A DNA stretch of 50,943 nt from DAORIO01 sp964384645 (lineage in GTDB: Bacteria > Patescibacteriota > Minisyncoccia > Phycocordibacterales > UBA9973): positions 1 to 50,943 of the forward strand of contig CAYLKL010000005.1 of NCBI GenBank assembly GCA_964384645.1. The letters run 5' to 3'. Numbering within the stretch: position 1 is the stretch's first letter; the number at the start of each line of letters is the position of its first letter. A program made the position numbers and the translations under genes. A model generated the notes under the pieces. The model saw only the letters and a list, made by a program, of their open reading frames with translations. It was not told where the DNA came from and ran no database searches. Positions 35,031 to 42,797 of this stretch are shown piece by piece.

Positions 35031-36239
35031 ATGAAAAAGGTCATTATAGCAATATTAGTTTTCGGTCTTTTCGGTAGTTTTGCTTTTGCGCAGACTTCTC
35101 AAAATGACAATATTATTAATTCAAATTTAGGAGATTTAAATGAGACAGCGTTACCTGTGCGAAATGAATCAAATGTACAAGGAGGTGCTGGCTTGGCGTC
35201 AGATGTTGGATTGGCAGATTTAGAAGCCGGAACATCTGAAACTTTACAAAGAACAGTCGATGAAATTCTTAAAAATTCAAGTAATTTTAGTTCAACAGAT
35301 TGGTGTCGAGACGCTTCTTCTTTTGTTGGTGATTTGCCAACAAACGTAAAGCAATCTTTGGCGTGGAATAAAAATAGTTTTAACGGTATTGTTGAGTCAG
35401 CTCCAGAAAATGCACGATCTGCGTACGTTGAATTAAATATATCTTTTGATGATATGTTGTCTGGATTATTGGCCGATCAAGCGGCAGGTAGATTTATTGC
35501 GGTTGCAAGATCTGCATCTATCCAAGCACTTGTTGAGTTAAAAAGTGAAAACCCAGATCAAGACAGATTGAATGGATTAGGAGAAGTTGCGAAGAAATCT
35601 ATCGAGTGTGCTTCACCTGAAAATAGTGATATTGCGGTTGAGAAATTGTCAGCTCTTTTTGCTTCAGATTTTTCAAACGCAGATTCAAATGAAACAGTAA
35701 AGCCCGTTTATGCTAGTACAAAAATCGTACGAGGAGATATAGAAGAAGGGGTAGCTCTTGTAGACGGGCAAACTGTTTCAGATCTTGGAACTATGAAGGC
35801 TTATGTTTTAGGTCTGATGAGTGTAAATGAAAGTATTGTGTCTGTTGAAGATAGAGAAGATTCAGTTGTTGTTCGATATGAGATACCTTCAAAGTTTTTG
35901 GGATTTATCAAAGGAAATACAAATGCAAAAATCGTTGTTAATAATGATTTGAGTGTAGATGTTAGCTATCCATTCTTTAGCTTCCTTTCTTCAAAGAGCG
36001 TTAAAATAAATGGAGATGAGATAGCAAATAATCTTAAGAATACTTTGTCTGTAGATGCAGAATCTGATACAGCTCTTACTTTAAAGGGTGATTACAAAAC
36101 TAAGGCTAAAGCTGTAACAATGGTTGCGGGTATTGCTTCTCAAGAGGATACAATTGAAATTGAGGATAGTGGAACTATTATGGACACAGTTCTAGAAGGA
36201 GCTGAAGTTGATCCTGATGTTGACGTAAGTGTTCAATAA
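35031..36239 (+). CDS. Secreted protein of unknown function
   Basis: Protein of 402 residues with a clear signal peptide (1-20, cleavage after FAFA) and no further membrane segment. The mature part is acidic: a helical region (about 60-205, one CRDA... cysteine and a second near 190) and a beta-rich half (about 235-402) ending in an acidic tail. Not recognised. Codon usage fits its neighbours. It has its own promoter and a perfect terminator. Confidence 0.75.
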   Translation: MKKVIIAILVFGLFGSFAFAQTSQNDNIINSNLGDLNETALPVRNESNVQGGAGLASDVGLADLEAGTSETLQRTVDEILKNSSNFSSTDWCRDASSFVGDLPTNVKQSLAWNKNSFNGIVESAPENARSAYVELNISFDDMLSGLLADQAAGRFIAVARSASIQALVELKSENPDQDRLNGLGEVAKKSIECASPENSDIAVEKLSALFASDFSNADSNETVKPVYASTKIVRGDIEEGVALVDGQTVSDLGTMKAYVLGLMSVNESIVSVEDREDSVVVRYEIPSKFLGFIKGNTNAKIVVNNDLSVDVSYPFFSFLSSKSVKINGDEIANNLKNTLSVDAESDTALTLKGDYKTKAKAVTMVAGIASQEDTIEIEDSGTIMDTVLEGAEVDPDVDVSVQ

Positions 36240-36246
36240 ATAATTA

Positions 36247-36280
36247 AAAAAACCCGTCTCAATATTGAGACGGGTTTTTT
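36247..36280. terminator. Perfectly palindromic bidirectional terminator
   Basis: A 34-base perfect palindrome, AAAAAACCCGTCTCAAT and its exact reverse complement, with A/T runs on both sides. It separates the convergent secreted protein and orphan genes. Confidence 0.9.
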
Positions 36281-36286
36281 ACTTCA

Positions 36287-36511
36287 CTATGTTTTCAAAT
36301 TTATTTGTCTACATAGCTCCTTTCGTTCATCCATGTTTAGGTTAATTTTTGAGTATAAAATCGACGCGGTTGTTTGCTGGTTCGAGATAAGGGCAAGATG
36401 TACTTGTTTAGCTGCTTCTTTGCTCTTATCATTTTTCCAGTTATCGATTGCAGATTCTATTTCGTACGGTACTTGGTTGTAATTTATTACGCCTGCTGAA
36501 ATTCCACTCAT
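36287..36511 (-). CDS. Small orphan protein, unknown
   Basis: Helical soluble protein of 74 residues (AIDNWKNDKSKEAAKQVHLALISNQQTTASILYSKI), no recognised family. It has the orphan promoter pattern TTGACA (36579-36574) with TATAAC 15 bases later and a long A/T-rich leader, divergent from the helicase gene. Confidence 0.6.
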   Translation of the reverse strand: MSGISAGVINYNQVPYEIESAIDNWKNDKSKEAAKQVHLALISNQQTTASILYSKINLNMDERKELCRQINLKT

Positions 36512-36552
36512 AAATTTTTTTATTAAATTGTTAGAATTAGGTTCTATAGAAG

Positions 36553-36593
36553 GTTATAAAAATTTTGTTTTTATGTCAATAGAGCGGTATACT
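36553..36593. promoter_or_regulatory. Divergent promoters, orphan gene versus helicase-nuclease
   Basis: Minus: TTGACA (36579-36574), TATAAC (36558-36553). Plus: TATACT (36588-36593), seven bases before ATG 36601. The minus -35 overlaps the region where the plus polymerase would bind, so the two probably compete. Confidence 0.55.
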
Positions 36594-36600
36594 CGAAAGT

Positions 36601-39573
36601 ATGAAAGATGCTTTTTTGGAAGCTTATGAAAAATTAAATAACGCCCAAAAAGAAGCTGTCGATACTATAGATGGGCCGGTTATGGTTATTGCAGGACCGG
36701 GTACGGGAAAGACTCAAATACTAACGTTGCGCATAGGAAATATTTTAAGAAAAACAGATACTCCAGCTGATGGTATTTTAGCTCTTACTTTTACAGAAAA
36801 TGCCGCTTCGAATATGAGGAAGAGGATTTTGGCTTTGATTGGCACAAGAGCGTACCAAGTAAACATCTCAACATTTCACTCTTGGTGTGACAGCATTATA
36901 AATGAATTTCCAGAATATTTTGAAAATATTACACAAGCAAGCCATATAAATGATATTGAAAAAATAGGAATAATTTCAGAAATTACTGACAATATGAAAC
37001 TAAAGGCTCTTCATAATCCTAATTACAAAGAGCTTTATACAAAAGAAATTGCAGGAGCGATCAGTAAGATAAAAAGAGAAGGAGTAAGTCCAGAAGAATT
37101 TTCTTTTATGGTTGGTGTAGCGGAAAAGAAAATAGATATTTATGAAATTAGAGTTAAAGAAGGTGTTCGTGGAAGTAAGGCTGATTTAATAAAATATCAA
37201 AAAAAGGTTGCTAAAAATATTGAGCTTTCAAAAATTTATACAGCTTATCAAGAATATTGTGTCAAAAATAGAAAATATGACTTTGACGATATGATTATCG
37301 AAACATTGAACTCAATGCGAAAATATTCAGAATTAAAACAGATTTTACAAGAGCGTCATATGTACGTTCTGGTTGATGAGCATCAAGATACAAATAACGC
37401 TCAAAATAAAATAATAGAGTTGCTTATGGACTACCACGAAAGCCCAAATCTTTTTATTGTGGGCGACGAAAAACAGTCTATTTTTAAATTCCAAGGGGCA
37501 AGTGTTGAGAATTTTTTGTATTTTCAAAATAAATATAAAAATACGCAACTCGTAGTGCTAGATGAAAACTATAGATCAAGTCAAAATATTTTAGATGCTG
37601 CGGAAAATATTTTGTCTGGTAAAAAAGCTCTTGTTGCTTCTGGTAATCACGGAAAACACAAAGAAAAAATAAATTTATTAAAATTTGAAACTGATTTCGA
37701 AGAAGCTTTTTGGGTAGCTCAAAAAATTAAGTATTATTTAGATCTTGGTATTTCAGCAAATGAAATCGTCGTTATTTACCGAAACAAAAAACATTCAAAT
37801 CTTATATCTGCTAGTTTGCGAAAAAATGGTGTTCCGTTTCAGGTTGAAAACGATGAAGATATTTTTACAGACAATAACATCGCTTCATTTTTGGCGTTGC
37901 TTTCGGCAATTTATTATTTCGGAGAGGATGAGTATCTTTTAAAAGCTCTTCATTTGCCGGTTTTTGATATTGCTCCGACTGATATTCATAAAATATTGAA
38001 ACTTACAGACGACAGAAAAAAAATTGGACTGATTGATGTTTTGACAGATAAAAATTTACTGGATTCTGCTGGTGTTATTCAAAATGAAAAAATTGAAAAA
38101 TTTGTAGAATTTTTAACTAAATTTAAAAAAATTGAAACAGAAATAAGTTTAGAAGATTTATGCGAAAGAGTTTTTAGAGAGTCTGGTTTTTTGACTTATA
38201 TTTTAGAAAAAGAGGACTCTGTTTCTAGACTTAATGCAATAAAAATATTTTTTGATTTTGTTTCAGAAATTGGAAATACAAAAGAAAAGAAATTGAAAGA
38301 TCTTTTTGATACATTTGAAGTCATCAAAAAACACGAACTTTTCATAAGCCGAAAGCTTGGTAAAAGAGGTGAAGGGATGGTAAAGCTTATGACCGCACAC
38401 AAGGCAAAAGGGCTTGAATTTGAAGTTGTTTTTGTTTTAGGGCTAGCGTCTTCAAACTGGGAAAAGAAACGCGCCATATCGATTCTGTCGATTATAGATG
38501 AGGTTTATTCTATGTCCCCAAAGGATTTAGAAGCTGAAAGTGGTGGTAGTGAAGACGAAGAGAGGAGATTGTTTTATGTAGCGATAACTCGAGCAAAAAA
38601 AGACATCTTTGTTTCTTATTCCGAAAAAGGTGACGGTAGTAAAAACAATGTACCATCGCTTTTCTTGGAAGAAATAAATTCTGATTTAAAAAGAGAAATT
38701 GACCCAACCGAAGATTTGGTCGGCTATCGAGACATTGGTGAAAGAATAAAAGTTGAAGCAAAATCTGCTAATGATTTGCACGATAAGGATTTTATAAAAC
38801 AATTGTTTGATAATTCAAAACTTTCACCAACTGCTTTAAATAATTACCTTAAATGTCCGTGGAGATATTTTTATGTAAATTTATTGACCATTCCTGCGGT
38901 GCAAAATTATGCTCAAAAATATGGAAATGCGATTCACTATGCGCTTGAGCAGTATGCAAGAAGAAAGAAAACAGAGGGAGCTGATTTAGAATTTTTCATG
39001 TCTTCTTTTAATTCTTATGTTTTAGATTTACCTTTAACTAAAAGAGAAACAGATGGGATGCTGGAGCGTGGGGCTGAAGTAATACCAATGTTATTCAAAG
39101 AGTTCGCCGATGATATAAGAGAAGATTGTATTGTTGAATATAAAGCCGACGCGTATCTAGAAGATATAGGAGTTTCAATTGGTGGAAAAATCGATCGTAT
39201 TGATTTCGTGAGTGACAATAAGGTAAAGGTAGTTGATTACAAAACTGGAAAACAAAGAACTCGAAATGAAATTCTTGGTGCAACAAAAAATTCTGATGGC
39301 GGATATTTTAGACAACTTGTTTTCTATAAGCTTTTGATTTCATTGAACAAAGATAAAAATTGGGAAGTAGTTAGTGGGGAATTAAACTTTGTCGAACCAA
39401 ACGATAAGGATGAATTTCGACGAGAAGTTTTTGATATCGAAGATGATAAGGTTGAAGAATTAAAAACCACAATTGCTACTATGGCCGAAGAAGTGCGAAA
39501 CCTTGCTTTTTGGGATCGTCGCTGTGACGATGCAGAATGTGAGTATTGTAAATTAAGAGAAATGCAGAAATAA
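36601..39573 (+). CDS. UvrD-family helicase fused to Cas4/AddB-type PD-(D/E)XK nuclease with Fe-S cluster
   Basis: Protein of 990 residues. Superfamily 1A helicase: Walker A AGPGTGKT (31-38), VDEHQDTN (motif II), GDEKQSIFKFQGA (III), LMTAHKAKGLEFEVVFVLG (V) and RRLFYVAITRAKK (VI). From about residue 745 a RecB-like nuclease follows: SPTALNNYLKCPWRYFY, then GGKIDRID and VVDYKTGK (catalytic D and K). The C-terminal CDDAECEYC with the earlier cysteine suits a 4Fe-4S cluster as in AddB. It resembles AdnA/AddA-type end-resection enzymes, so a role in double-strand-break repair or foreign-DNA degradation is likely. No partner subunit is visible. Confidence 0.93.
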   Translation: MKDAFLEAYEKLNNAQKEAVDTIDGPVMVIAGPGTGKTQILTLRIGNILRKTDTPADGILALTFTENAASNMRKRILALIGTRAYQVNISTFHSWCDSIINEFPEYFENITQASHINDIEKIGIISEITDNMKLKALHNPNYKELYTKEIAGAISKIKREGVSPEEFSFMVGVAEKKIDIYEIRVKEGVRGSKADLIKYQKKVAKNIELSKIYTAYQEYCVKNRKYDFDDMIIETLNSMRKYSELKQILQERHMYVLVDEHQDTNNAQNKIIELLMDYHESPNLFIVGDEKQSIFKFQGASVENFLYFQNKYKNTQLVVLDENYRSSQNILDAAENILSGKKALVASGNHGKHKEKINLLKFETDFEEAFWVAQKIKYYLDLGISANEIVVIYRNKKHSNLISASLRKNGVPFQVENDEDIFTDNNIASFLALLSAIYYFGEDEYLLKALHLPVFDIAPTDIHKILKLTDDRKKIGLIDVLTDKNLLDSAGVIQNEKIEKFVEFLTKFKKIETEISLEDLCERVFRESGFLTYILEKEDSVSRLNAIKIFFDFVSEIGNTKEKKLKDLFDTFEVIKKHELFISRKLGKRGEGMVKLMTAHKAKGLEFEVVFVLGLASSNWEKKRAISILSIIDEVYSMSPKDLEAESGGSEDEERRLFYVAITRAKKDIFVSYSEKGDGSKNNVPSLFLEEINSDLKREIDPTEDLVGYRDIGERIKVEAKSANDLHDKDFIKQLFDNSKLSPTALNNYLKCPWRYFYVNLLTIPAVQNYAQKYGNAIHYALEQYARRKKTEGADLEFFMSSFNSYVLDLPLTKRETDGMLERGAEVIPMLFKEFADDIREDCIVEYKADAYLEDIGVSIGGKIDRIDFVSDNKVKVVDYKTGKQRTRNEILGATKNSDGGYFRQLVFYKLLISLNKDKNWEVVSGELNFVEPNDKDEFRREVFDIEDDKVEELKTTIATMAEEVRNLAFWDRRCDDAECEYCKLREMQK

Positions 39574-39597
39574 AAAACAGTGGCTTTTTGCCACTGC
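39570..39597 (-). terminator. Terminator of the minus-strand orphan gene
   Basis: CAGTGGC pairs with GCCACTG around five T/A bases, followed on the minus strand by a T-run. It overlaps the end of the helicase gene. Confidence 0.75.
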
Positions 39598-39603
39598 TTA
39601 GCT

Positions 39604-40080
39604 CTATTCGGTACTGCCAACTATTTTCATTAGATTTCTCTCCTCAAGTATTTTATCAAAAGCATTAAAAATAATTTTGCCTTCGTCGCTCTTGTCTTCA
39701 ACATTTATAGTGATAAATGGTAGCGCCTTTTCTAAGTGCTTTAAAGCATTCATAATTTCTCCAAGGTCGGAGTCCATAGATTTAGCGTCTTTTTCCGTAA
39801 ATGTTTTATGGTATCCGTACTTGCAACGGTTTACTTCACAAGCGAATTTGTTTACCCACTTTTCTTCTTCCGGTTTTTCAAGCGGGAAATTTACCAGCTT
39901 AAGTATTCCTAAGCTCACCTCTCTTGGAAAATCAAATGAACTTATGTGGTTTACCAGTGGCCAGATTTTTGTTTCTAGGCACTCTTTTACCCTCAGCTCA
40001 GTGTCATCTTTTGAAGAAGGATAATTTGCGAAATTTTTCTTTATTAGCAAAATCTGCCGTTCAATCATTTTTGCGTCCAT
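39604..40080 (-). CDS. Orphan soluble protein, unknown (cassette 1)
   Basis: Protein of 158 residues, helical, with two cysteines (CEVNRCKYGYHKTF) and no membrane segment. Not recognised. -35 TTGATT and TTTAAT 17 bases on are followed by an A-rich leader of about 35 bases. It occupies the slot between the helicase and a broken start of the alkyltransferase-like gene, so it may be a gained cassette. Confidence 0.65.
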   Translation of the reverse strand: MDAKMIERQILLIKKNFANYPSSKDDTELRVKECLETKIWPLVNHISSFDFPREVSLGILKLVNFPLEKPEEEKWVNKFACEVNRCKYGYHKTFTEKDAKSMDSDLGEIMNALKHLEKALPFITINVEDKSDEGKIIFNAFDKILEERNLMKIVGSTE

Positions 40081-40160
40081 GGTATTTGTTTTTAATTTTT
40101 TGTATTAAACCATATTATTTTTTATAAATCAAATCTTCATATTTTAATGTGCCTTTTGTT

Positions 40161-40195
40161 ATGAATCCTTCAAATCACAGAACAAGAACTTTTAG
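40161..40195 (+). pseudogene. Broken 5' end of the alkyltransferase-like gene
   Basis: These 35 bases match the first 35 bases of the intact gene at 40829 (32 identities; MNPSNLRTRT becomes MNPSNHRTRT), then the similarity stops. The substitutions suggest it came from a related but different allele. Part of scar 1. Confidence 0.85.
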
Positions 40196-40218
40196 TCTAA
40201 GGAATTTTCAATCTTAAG

Positions 40219-40242
40219 TTAAGAGAAATGCAGAAATAAAAA
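40219..40242 (+). pseudogene. Broken 3' end of the helicase-nuclease gene
   Basis: 24 bases identical to the last codons and stop of the helicase gene (39553-39576, encoding LREMQK and stop), only 23 bases after the broken alkyltransferase start. Part of scar 1. Confidence 0.85.
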
Positions 40243-40270
40243 CTGCGCAAAGATTTGTCTTTGCGCAGTT
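40241..40270. terminator. Bidirectional terminator
   Basis: AACTGCGCAAAGA pairs with TCTTTGCGCAGTT, loop TTTG. It follows the helicase-end fragment and serves the minus-strand gene at 40292. Confidence 0.88.
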
Positions 40271-40291
40271 GTCCTTAGTTCTTATTTGGCT

Positions 40292-40741
40292 TCAATGGAT
40301 AGGTTCGCTAAAGCGAAATGGATTTTTATAATACCCTATTAAGAATATTACTAACTCCAACAAAATAGGGGATGTAATTCCAAACACTAAGTCAAACCCT
40401 GAAAACTGATGAACGTTGTCAGTTACAAAATAGTTGAATAATCCACTAAGGGTAATTGGTCCAAACATTATTCCAACTCCCGCGGCTAACCAAATCAAGT
40501 TAAAACAATCCGGCCCTGTCCATATTTTTCTCATAATCTTTGGAAGATTTCCTCGTCCTGTTTCAAATAATAAATTCAAAACAAAAAGGAAAATTCCCCC
40601 AGAGAATAAGATTATCGATAAATTGCTTAAAAAACCAGTTCTAACTTCCGTATAGTTCGGTTCAGTGTACAAAATTAGGGAAAGTCCCGTGAGGACAATA
40701 GTCCCACTCATAATTGAGATTTTTGTGAATGAATTTTTCAT
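40292..40741 (-). CDS. Four-helix membrane protein, unknown (cassette 2)
   Basis: Protein of 149 residues with four hydrophobic segments (about 10-27, 38-60, 80-102, 118-138). Not recognised. It ends in TGA, one of the few UGA stops here, which supports the standard code. TTGACA (40800-40795) with TATTTT 18 bases on precedes a leader of about 25 bases. It sits between scar 1 and the intact alkyltransferase gene. Confidence 0.7.
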   Translation of the reverse strand: MKNSFTKISIMSGTIVLTGLSLILYTEPNYTEVRTGFLSNLSIILFSGGIFLFVLNLLFETGRGNLPKIMRKIWTGPDCFNLIWLAAGVGIMFGPITLSGLFNYFVTDNVHQFSGFDLVFGITSPILLELVIFLIGYYKNPFRFSEPIH

Positions 40742-40770
40742 ATATTGTAGAGTTTAAAGATATTTTATAT

Positions 40771-40821
40771 AAAATAACACATATATTTACTAACTGTCAA
40801 GTATTTTATAAATGATATAAT
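40771..40821. promoter_or_regulatory. Divergent promoters, orphan gene versus alkyltransferase-like gene
   Basis: Minus: TTGACA (40800-40795), TATTTT (40776-40771). Plus: TGA-TATAAT (40813-40821), seven bases before ATG 40829. Confidence 0.62.
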
Positions 40822-40828
40822 TTTCTTT

Positions 40829-41170
40829 ATGAATCCTTCAAATCTCAGGACAAGAACCTTTAGCGAAAGAGTTTTACAAGCAGCGTTTGCAATTCCAAAA
40901 GGAAAGGTTACAACTTATGGCGCAATCGCTCGAGCGTGTGGTGCTGGACCAATGGCCTCGCAAAGTATTACTTCGATTCTTAGCAAAGCCTACGATGCGG
41001 GGCACAAAAATATTCCATTTCATCGAATCGTATATGCGGGTGGAAAAGTTTGGCTCGACGATTTATATCGTTCAAAAAGATTAAAACTTTATAAACAAGA
41101 GGGAATTGAAGTGGACCCAAAGACTGGAAAAATAAAAAACTTTTACGATATATTATTTGAATATAAATAA
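40829..41170 (+). CDS. Alkyltransferase-like protein (ATL, MGMT fold without active-site Cys)
   Basis: Protein of 113 residues with the DNA-binding domain of O6-methylguanine methyltransferase: RVLQAAFAIPKGKVTTYGAIARACG, then NIPFHRIVYAGGKVW. The PCHR active site reads P63-F64-H65-R66, so the acceptor cysteine is gone and no methyl transfer is possible. ATL proteins bind O6-alkylguanine and hand it to nucleotide-excision repair. Most known ATLs have Trp at this place, here Phe. It follows two scars/cassettes behind a helicase, so a repair neighbourhood is plausible. Confidence 0.9.
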   Translation: MNPSNLRTRTFSERVLQAAFAIPKGKVTTYGAIARACGAGPMASQSITSILSKAYDAGHKNIPFHRIVYAGGKVWLDDLYRSKRLKLYKQEGIEVDPKTGKIKNFYDILFEYK

Positions 41171-41198
41171 AAAAACAGCGGAACAAGTCCGCTGTTTA
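41171..41198. terminator. Bidirectional terminator
   Basis: AAACAGCGGA pairs with TCCGCTGTTT, loop ACAAG, between the convergent alkyltransferase-like gene and an orphan gene. Confidence 0.85.
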
Positions 41199-41201
41199 CA
41201 T

Positions 41202-41561
41202 TTATTCAGTTATTAATTCATGTAACTCCTTCTCTTTTTGTTGAATCTGCTCTGTATAATATTTGATTTGTTGTTTCAATTGCTGAGATCTTTGCTTTTT
41301 ATACTTCAATAAAGCTTCCTGAGAAGGCTTATAGAATCTATACACCACGAATGATCTTGCAAAATAGCCTATTATAAAAAATAGAATTGTTGAAAATATT
41401 AAAAAATTTTTAAATTTTCCAGACAAAAGTTCATTGGAGCCGAATTGCACATATATAAATAAAGTAAATACTACTGTTATTAATATGGCCATTTCAAGTC
41501 CCATTAATATTTTAGCCCCCATGCTATAGGTTAAGGCATTTCTCTCCAGATTTGTGTTCAT
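41202..41561 (-). CDS. Two-helix membrane protein with coiled-coil tail (cassette)
   Basis: Protein of 119 residues: two membrane helices (about 20-40, 53-72) and a strongly charged coiled coil (about 77-117, KYKKQRSQQLKQQIKYYTEQIQQKEKELHELI). Not recognised. TTGACG with TAAATT 16 bases on; the leader ends in AAAAACTAAAAATC. Confidence 0.68.
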   Translation of the reverse strand: MNTNLERNALTYSMGAKILMGLEMAILITVVFTLFIYVQFGSNELLSGKFKNFLIFSTILFFIIGYFARSFVVYRFYKPSQEALLKYKKQRSQQLKQQIKYYTEQIQQKEKELHELITE

Positions 41562-41639
41562 GATTTTTAGTTTTTAATTTATCTTTAATTTACATTAAAA
41601 TAAAACTTCGTCAATAGGGCTACTTTATTCAAGTAAAAT

Positions 41640-41664
41640 AAAAAGACCCTTAAAGTTAAGGGTC
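41640..41664. terminator. Hairpin terminator overlapping a stop codon
   Basis: GACCCTTAA pairs with TTAAGGGTC. It overlaps the last codons of the minus-strand gene and is followed by a T-run on that strand. Confidence 0.75.
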
Positions 41665-42198
41665 AGTTAAAAAAATAATATAAGTTTTGTGCGGTCTCCA
41701 ATATGCTGTTCGCATACCCCACTGTGTAAAGTTAAAATAAAAACCATGAATATTATCTGGACTGTAGTAAAAACCAATAGCGGGAATAAATTCTTGTTGT
41801 AGGGGTTCAAACCCTAAAATTGCTCCTCCATAAGGCAGATATCCTCGTATTAACAAAAATGCTATAGCGAGTCCGTATGCTCCAGAATAAATTCCATTTT
41901 GGCTTTTAATAAAATAGAAGCAGTCATCTGAATTAGCTGGATGAATAATCTCATAAATATTTATGACCTTAAAAGAACCTTCTATTTCTGGCCTGATACA
42001 GCTCTCATCTGAAATTAGTGAATCTATTCCAAAAATAAATTGCCCTATATGATTCTCTTTAAATAAATTAAGAGAGAAGTATTTGGTATAAATCGGTTCA
42101 CTTTTGTAATATAAAGCGAACTTCTCCTTTAAGGGTTTTTGGGATTGACCAAAAACAACCGAAAAGGAGAAACATAGCAAAATAGTTATTTTTCTCAT
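41656..42198 (-). CDS. Secreted protein of unknown function, Bacteroidota-like signal peptide
   Basis: Protein of 180 residues with a signal peptide (1-17, ...SVVFGQSQ) of the style common in Bacteroidota. The mature protein is aromatic-rich with one cysteine pair (CIRPEIEG...DDCFYF) and a hydrophobic centre (IAFLLIRGYLPYGGAIL). Not recognised. The leader TTAAAAACTAAAGACA resembles those of other orphan genes. Possibly transferred, like the T9SS-tailed gene. Confidence 0.65.
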   Translation of the reverse strand: MRKITILLCFSFSVVFGQSQKPLKEKFALYYKSEPIYTKYFSLNLFKENHIGQFIFGIDSLISDESCIRPEIEGSFKVINIYEIIHPANSDDCFYFIKSQNGIYSGAYGLAIAFLLIRGYLPYGGAILGFEPLQQEFIPAIGFYYSPDNIHGFYFNFTQWGMRTAYWRPHKTYIIFLTDP

Positions 42199-42269
42199 TG
42201 TCTTTAGTTTTTAAGTTTCATTAACACTAACATGTATAAAATTTGTGTCAAAGTAACAGAAAGACATAA

Positions 42270-42298
42270 AAAAGATGAAGCACAAATGCTTCATCTTT
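42270..42298. terminator. Terminator of a lost gene (related to the next one)
   Basis: AAAGATGAAGCA pairs with TGCTTCATCTTT, loop CAAA. Its core GAAGCA(C/T)AAATGCTTC is shared with the terminator at 42353-42378. It follows, on the minus strand, only the stub at 42314-42336. Confidence 0.8.
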
Positions 42299-42313
42299 AG
42301 ATTAAATCCTTAA

Positions 42314-42336
42314 CTATTTTTTAAAGTGGATTTTGT
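42314..42336 (-). pseudogene. 3' stub of an orphan gene related to 42383-42712
   Basis: On the minus strand it encodes KIHFKK then stop, matching YKIHFKEKSES at the end of the neighbouring intact gene, and is followed by a related terminator. The body is missing. Part of scar 2. Confidence 0.75.
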
Positions 42337-42355
42337 TTGAATATAAATAAAAAAA
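42336..42355 (+). pseudogene. 3' end fragment of the alkyltransferase-like gene
   Basis: TTTGAATATAAATAAAAAAA is identical to 41156-41175, the last codons (FEYK, stop) of the alkyltransferase-like gene and the bases after it. It lies between the orphan stub and the intact orphan gene. Part of scar 2. Confidence 0.8.
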
Positions 42356-42378
42356 GTGAAGCATAAATGCTTCACTTC
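42353..42378. terminator. Terminator of the intact orphan gene
   Basis: AGTGAAGCAT pairs with ATGCTTCACT with two A between. It is closely similar to the one at 42270-42298. Confidence 0.85.
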
Positions 42379-42382
42379 TAAA

Positions 42383-42712
42383 TTAACTTTCAGATTTTTC
42401 CTTGAAATGGATTTTGTAGGTTTGGCCGTTGAATTCGTATGTAACCCAATCTTCTTTTTTCTTAATAATCCTTTTTACGACAGAGTCAGTAAATACTTTC
42501 TGCACATAATTCTTTACGCAGTCTGTAAAAGTATTTATTGCAGGAACCCTAGAGCTGATTAGAAGATTCATAGAAAAAGAATCGCCATCTATTTTTAATG
42601 GGCCACTTTCTCCAGCCCAAAGGCATCTCATTGCGAAAGATACTTCTTTTGCAAATTTTTCAAACTCTTGCAATTTAATACCAAGAGGTGCAAGTTCAGT
42701 TATGTTTATCAT
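42383..42712 (-). CDS. Orphan soluble protein, unknown
   Basis: Protein of 109 residues, not recognised. Helical N-terminal part (FEKFAKEVSFAMRCLW, TFTDCVKNYVQKVFT) and beta C-terminal end (DWVTYEFNGQTYKIHFKE). Two cysteines, no membrane segment. TTGACT-N16-TAAATT promoter with a leader of about 25 bases. A related 3' stub lies directly downstream of it on the minus strand. Confidence 0.65.
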   Translation of the reverse strand: MINITELAPLGIKLQEFEKFAKEVSFAMRCLWAGESGPLKIDGDSFSMNLLISSRVPAINTFTDCVKNYVQKVFTDSVVKRIIKKKEDWVTYEFNGQTYKIHFKEKSES

Positions 42713-42739
42713 AGCTTCTATTTTTTTTAAGTTTTCTCA

Positions 42740-42767
42740 AATTTACCTCTTTTAATAAAATAGTCAA
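42740..42767 (-). promoter_or_regulatory. Promoter TTGACT-N16-TAAATT
   Basis: Minus-strand -35 at 42767-42762, -10 at 42745-42740. The TTTTTATTTGACTATTT around the -35 recurs almost unchanged at 43155-43168. Confidence 0.55.
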
Positions 42768-42768
42768 A

Positions 42769-42797
42769 TAAAAAGCATGATTATAAATCATGCTTTT
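42769..42797. terminator. Hairpin terminator overlapping the end of an orphan gene
   Basis: AAAAAGCATGATT pairs with AATCATGCTTTTT. It contains the last codons of the gene that ends at 42781. Confidence 0.8.
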
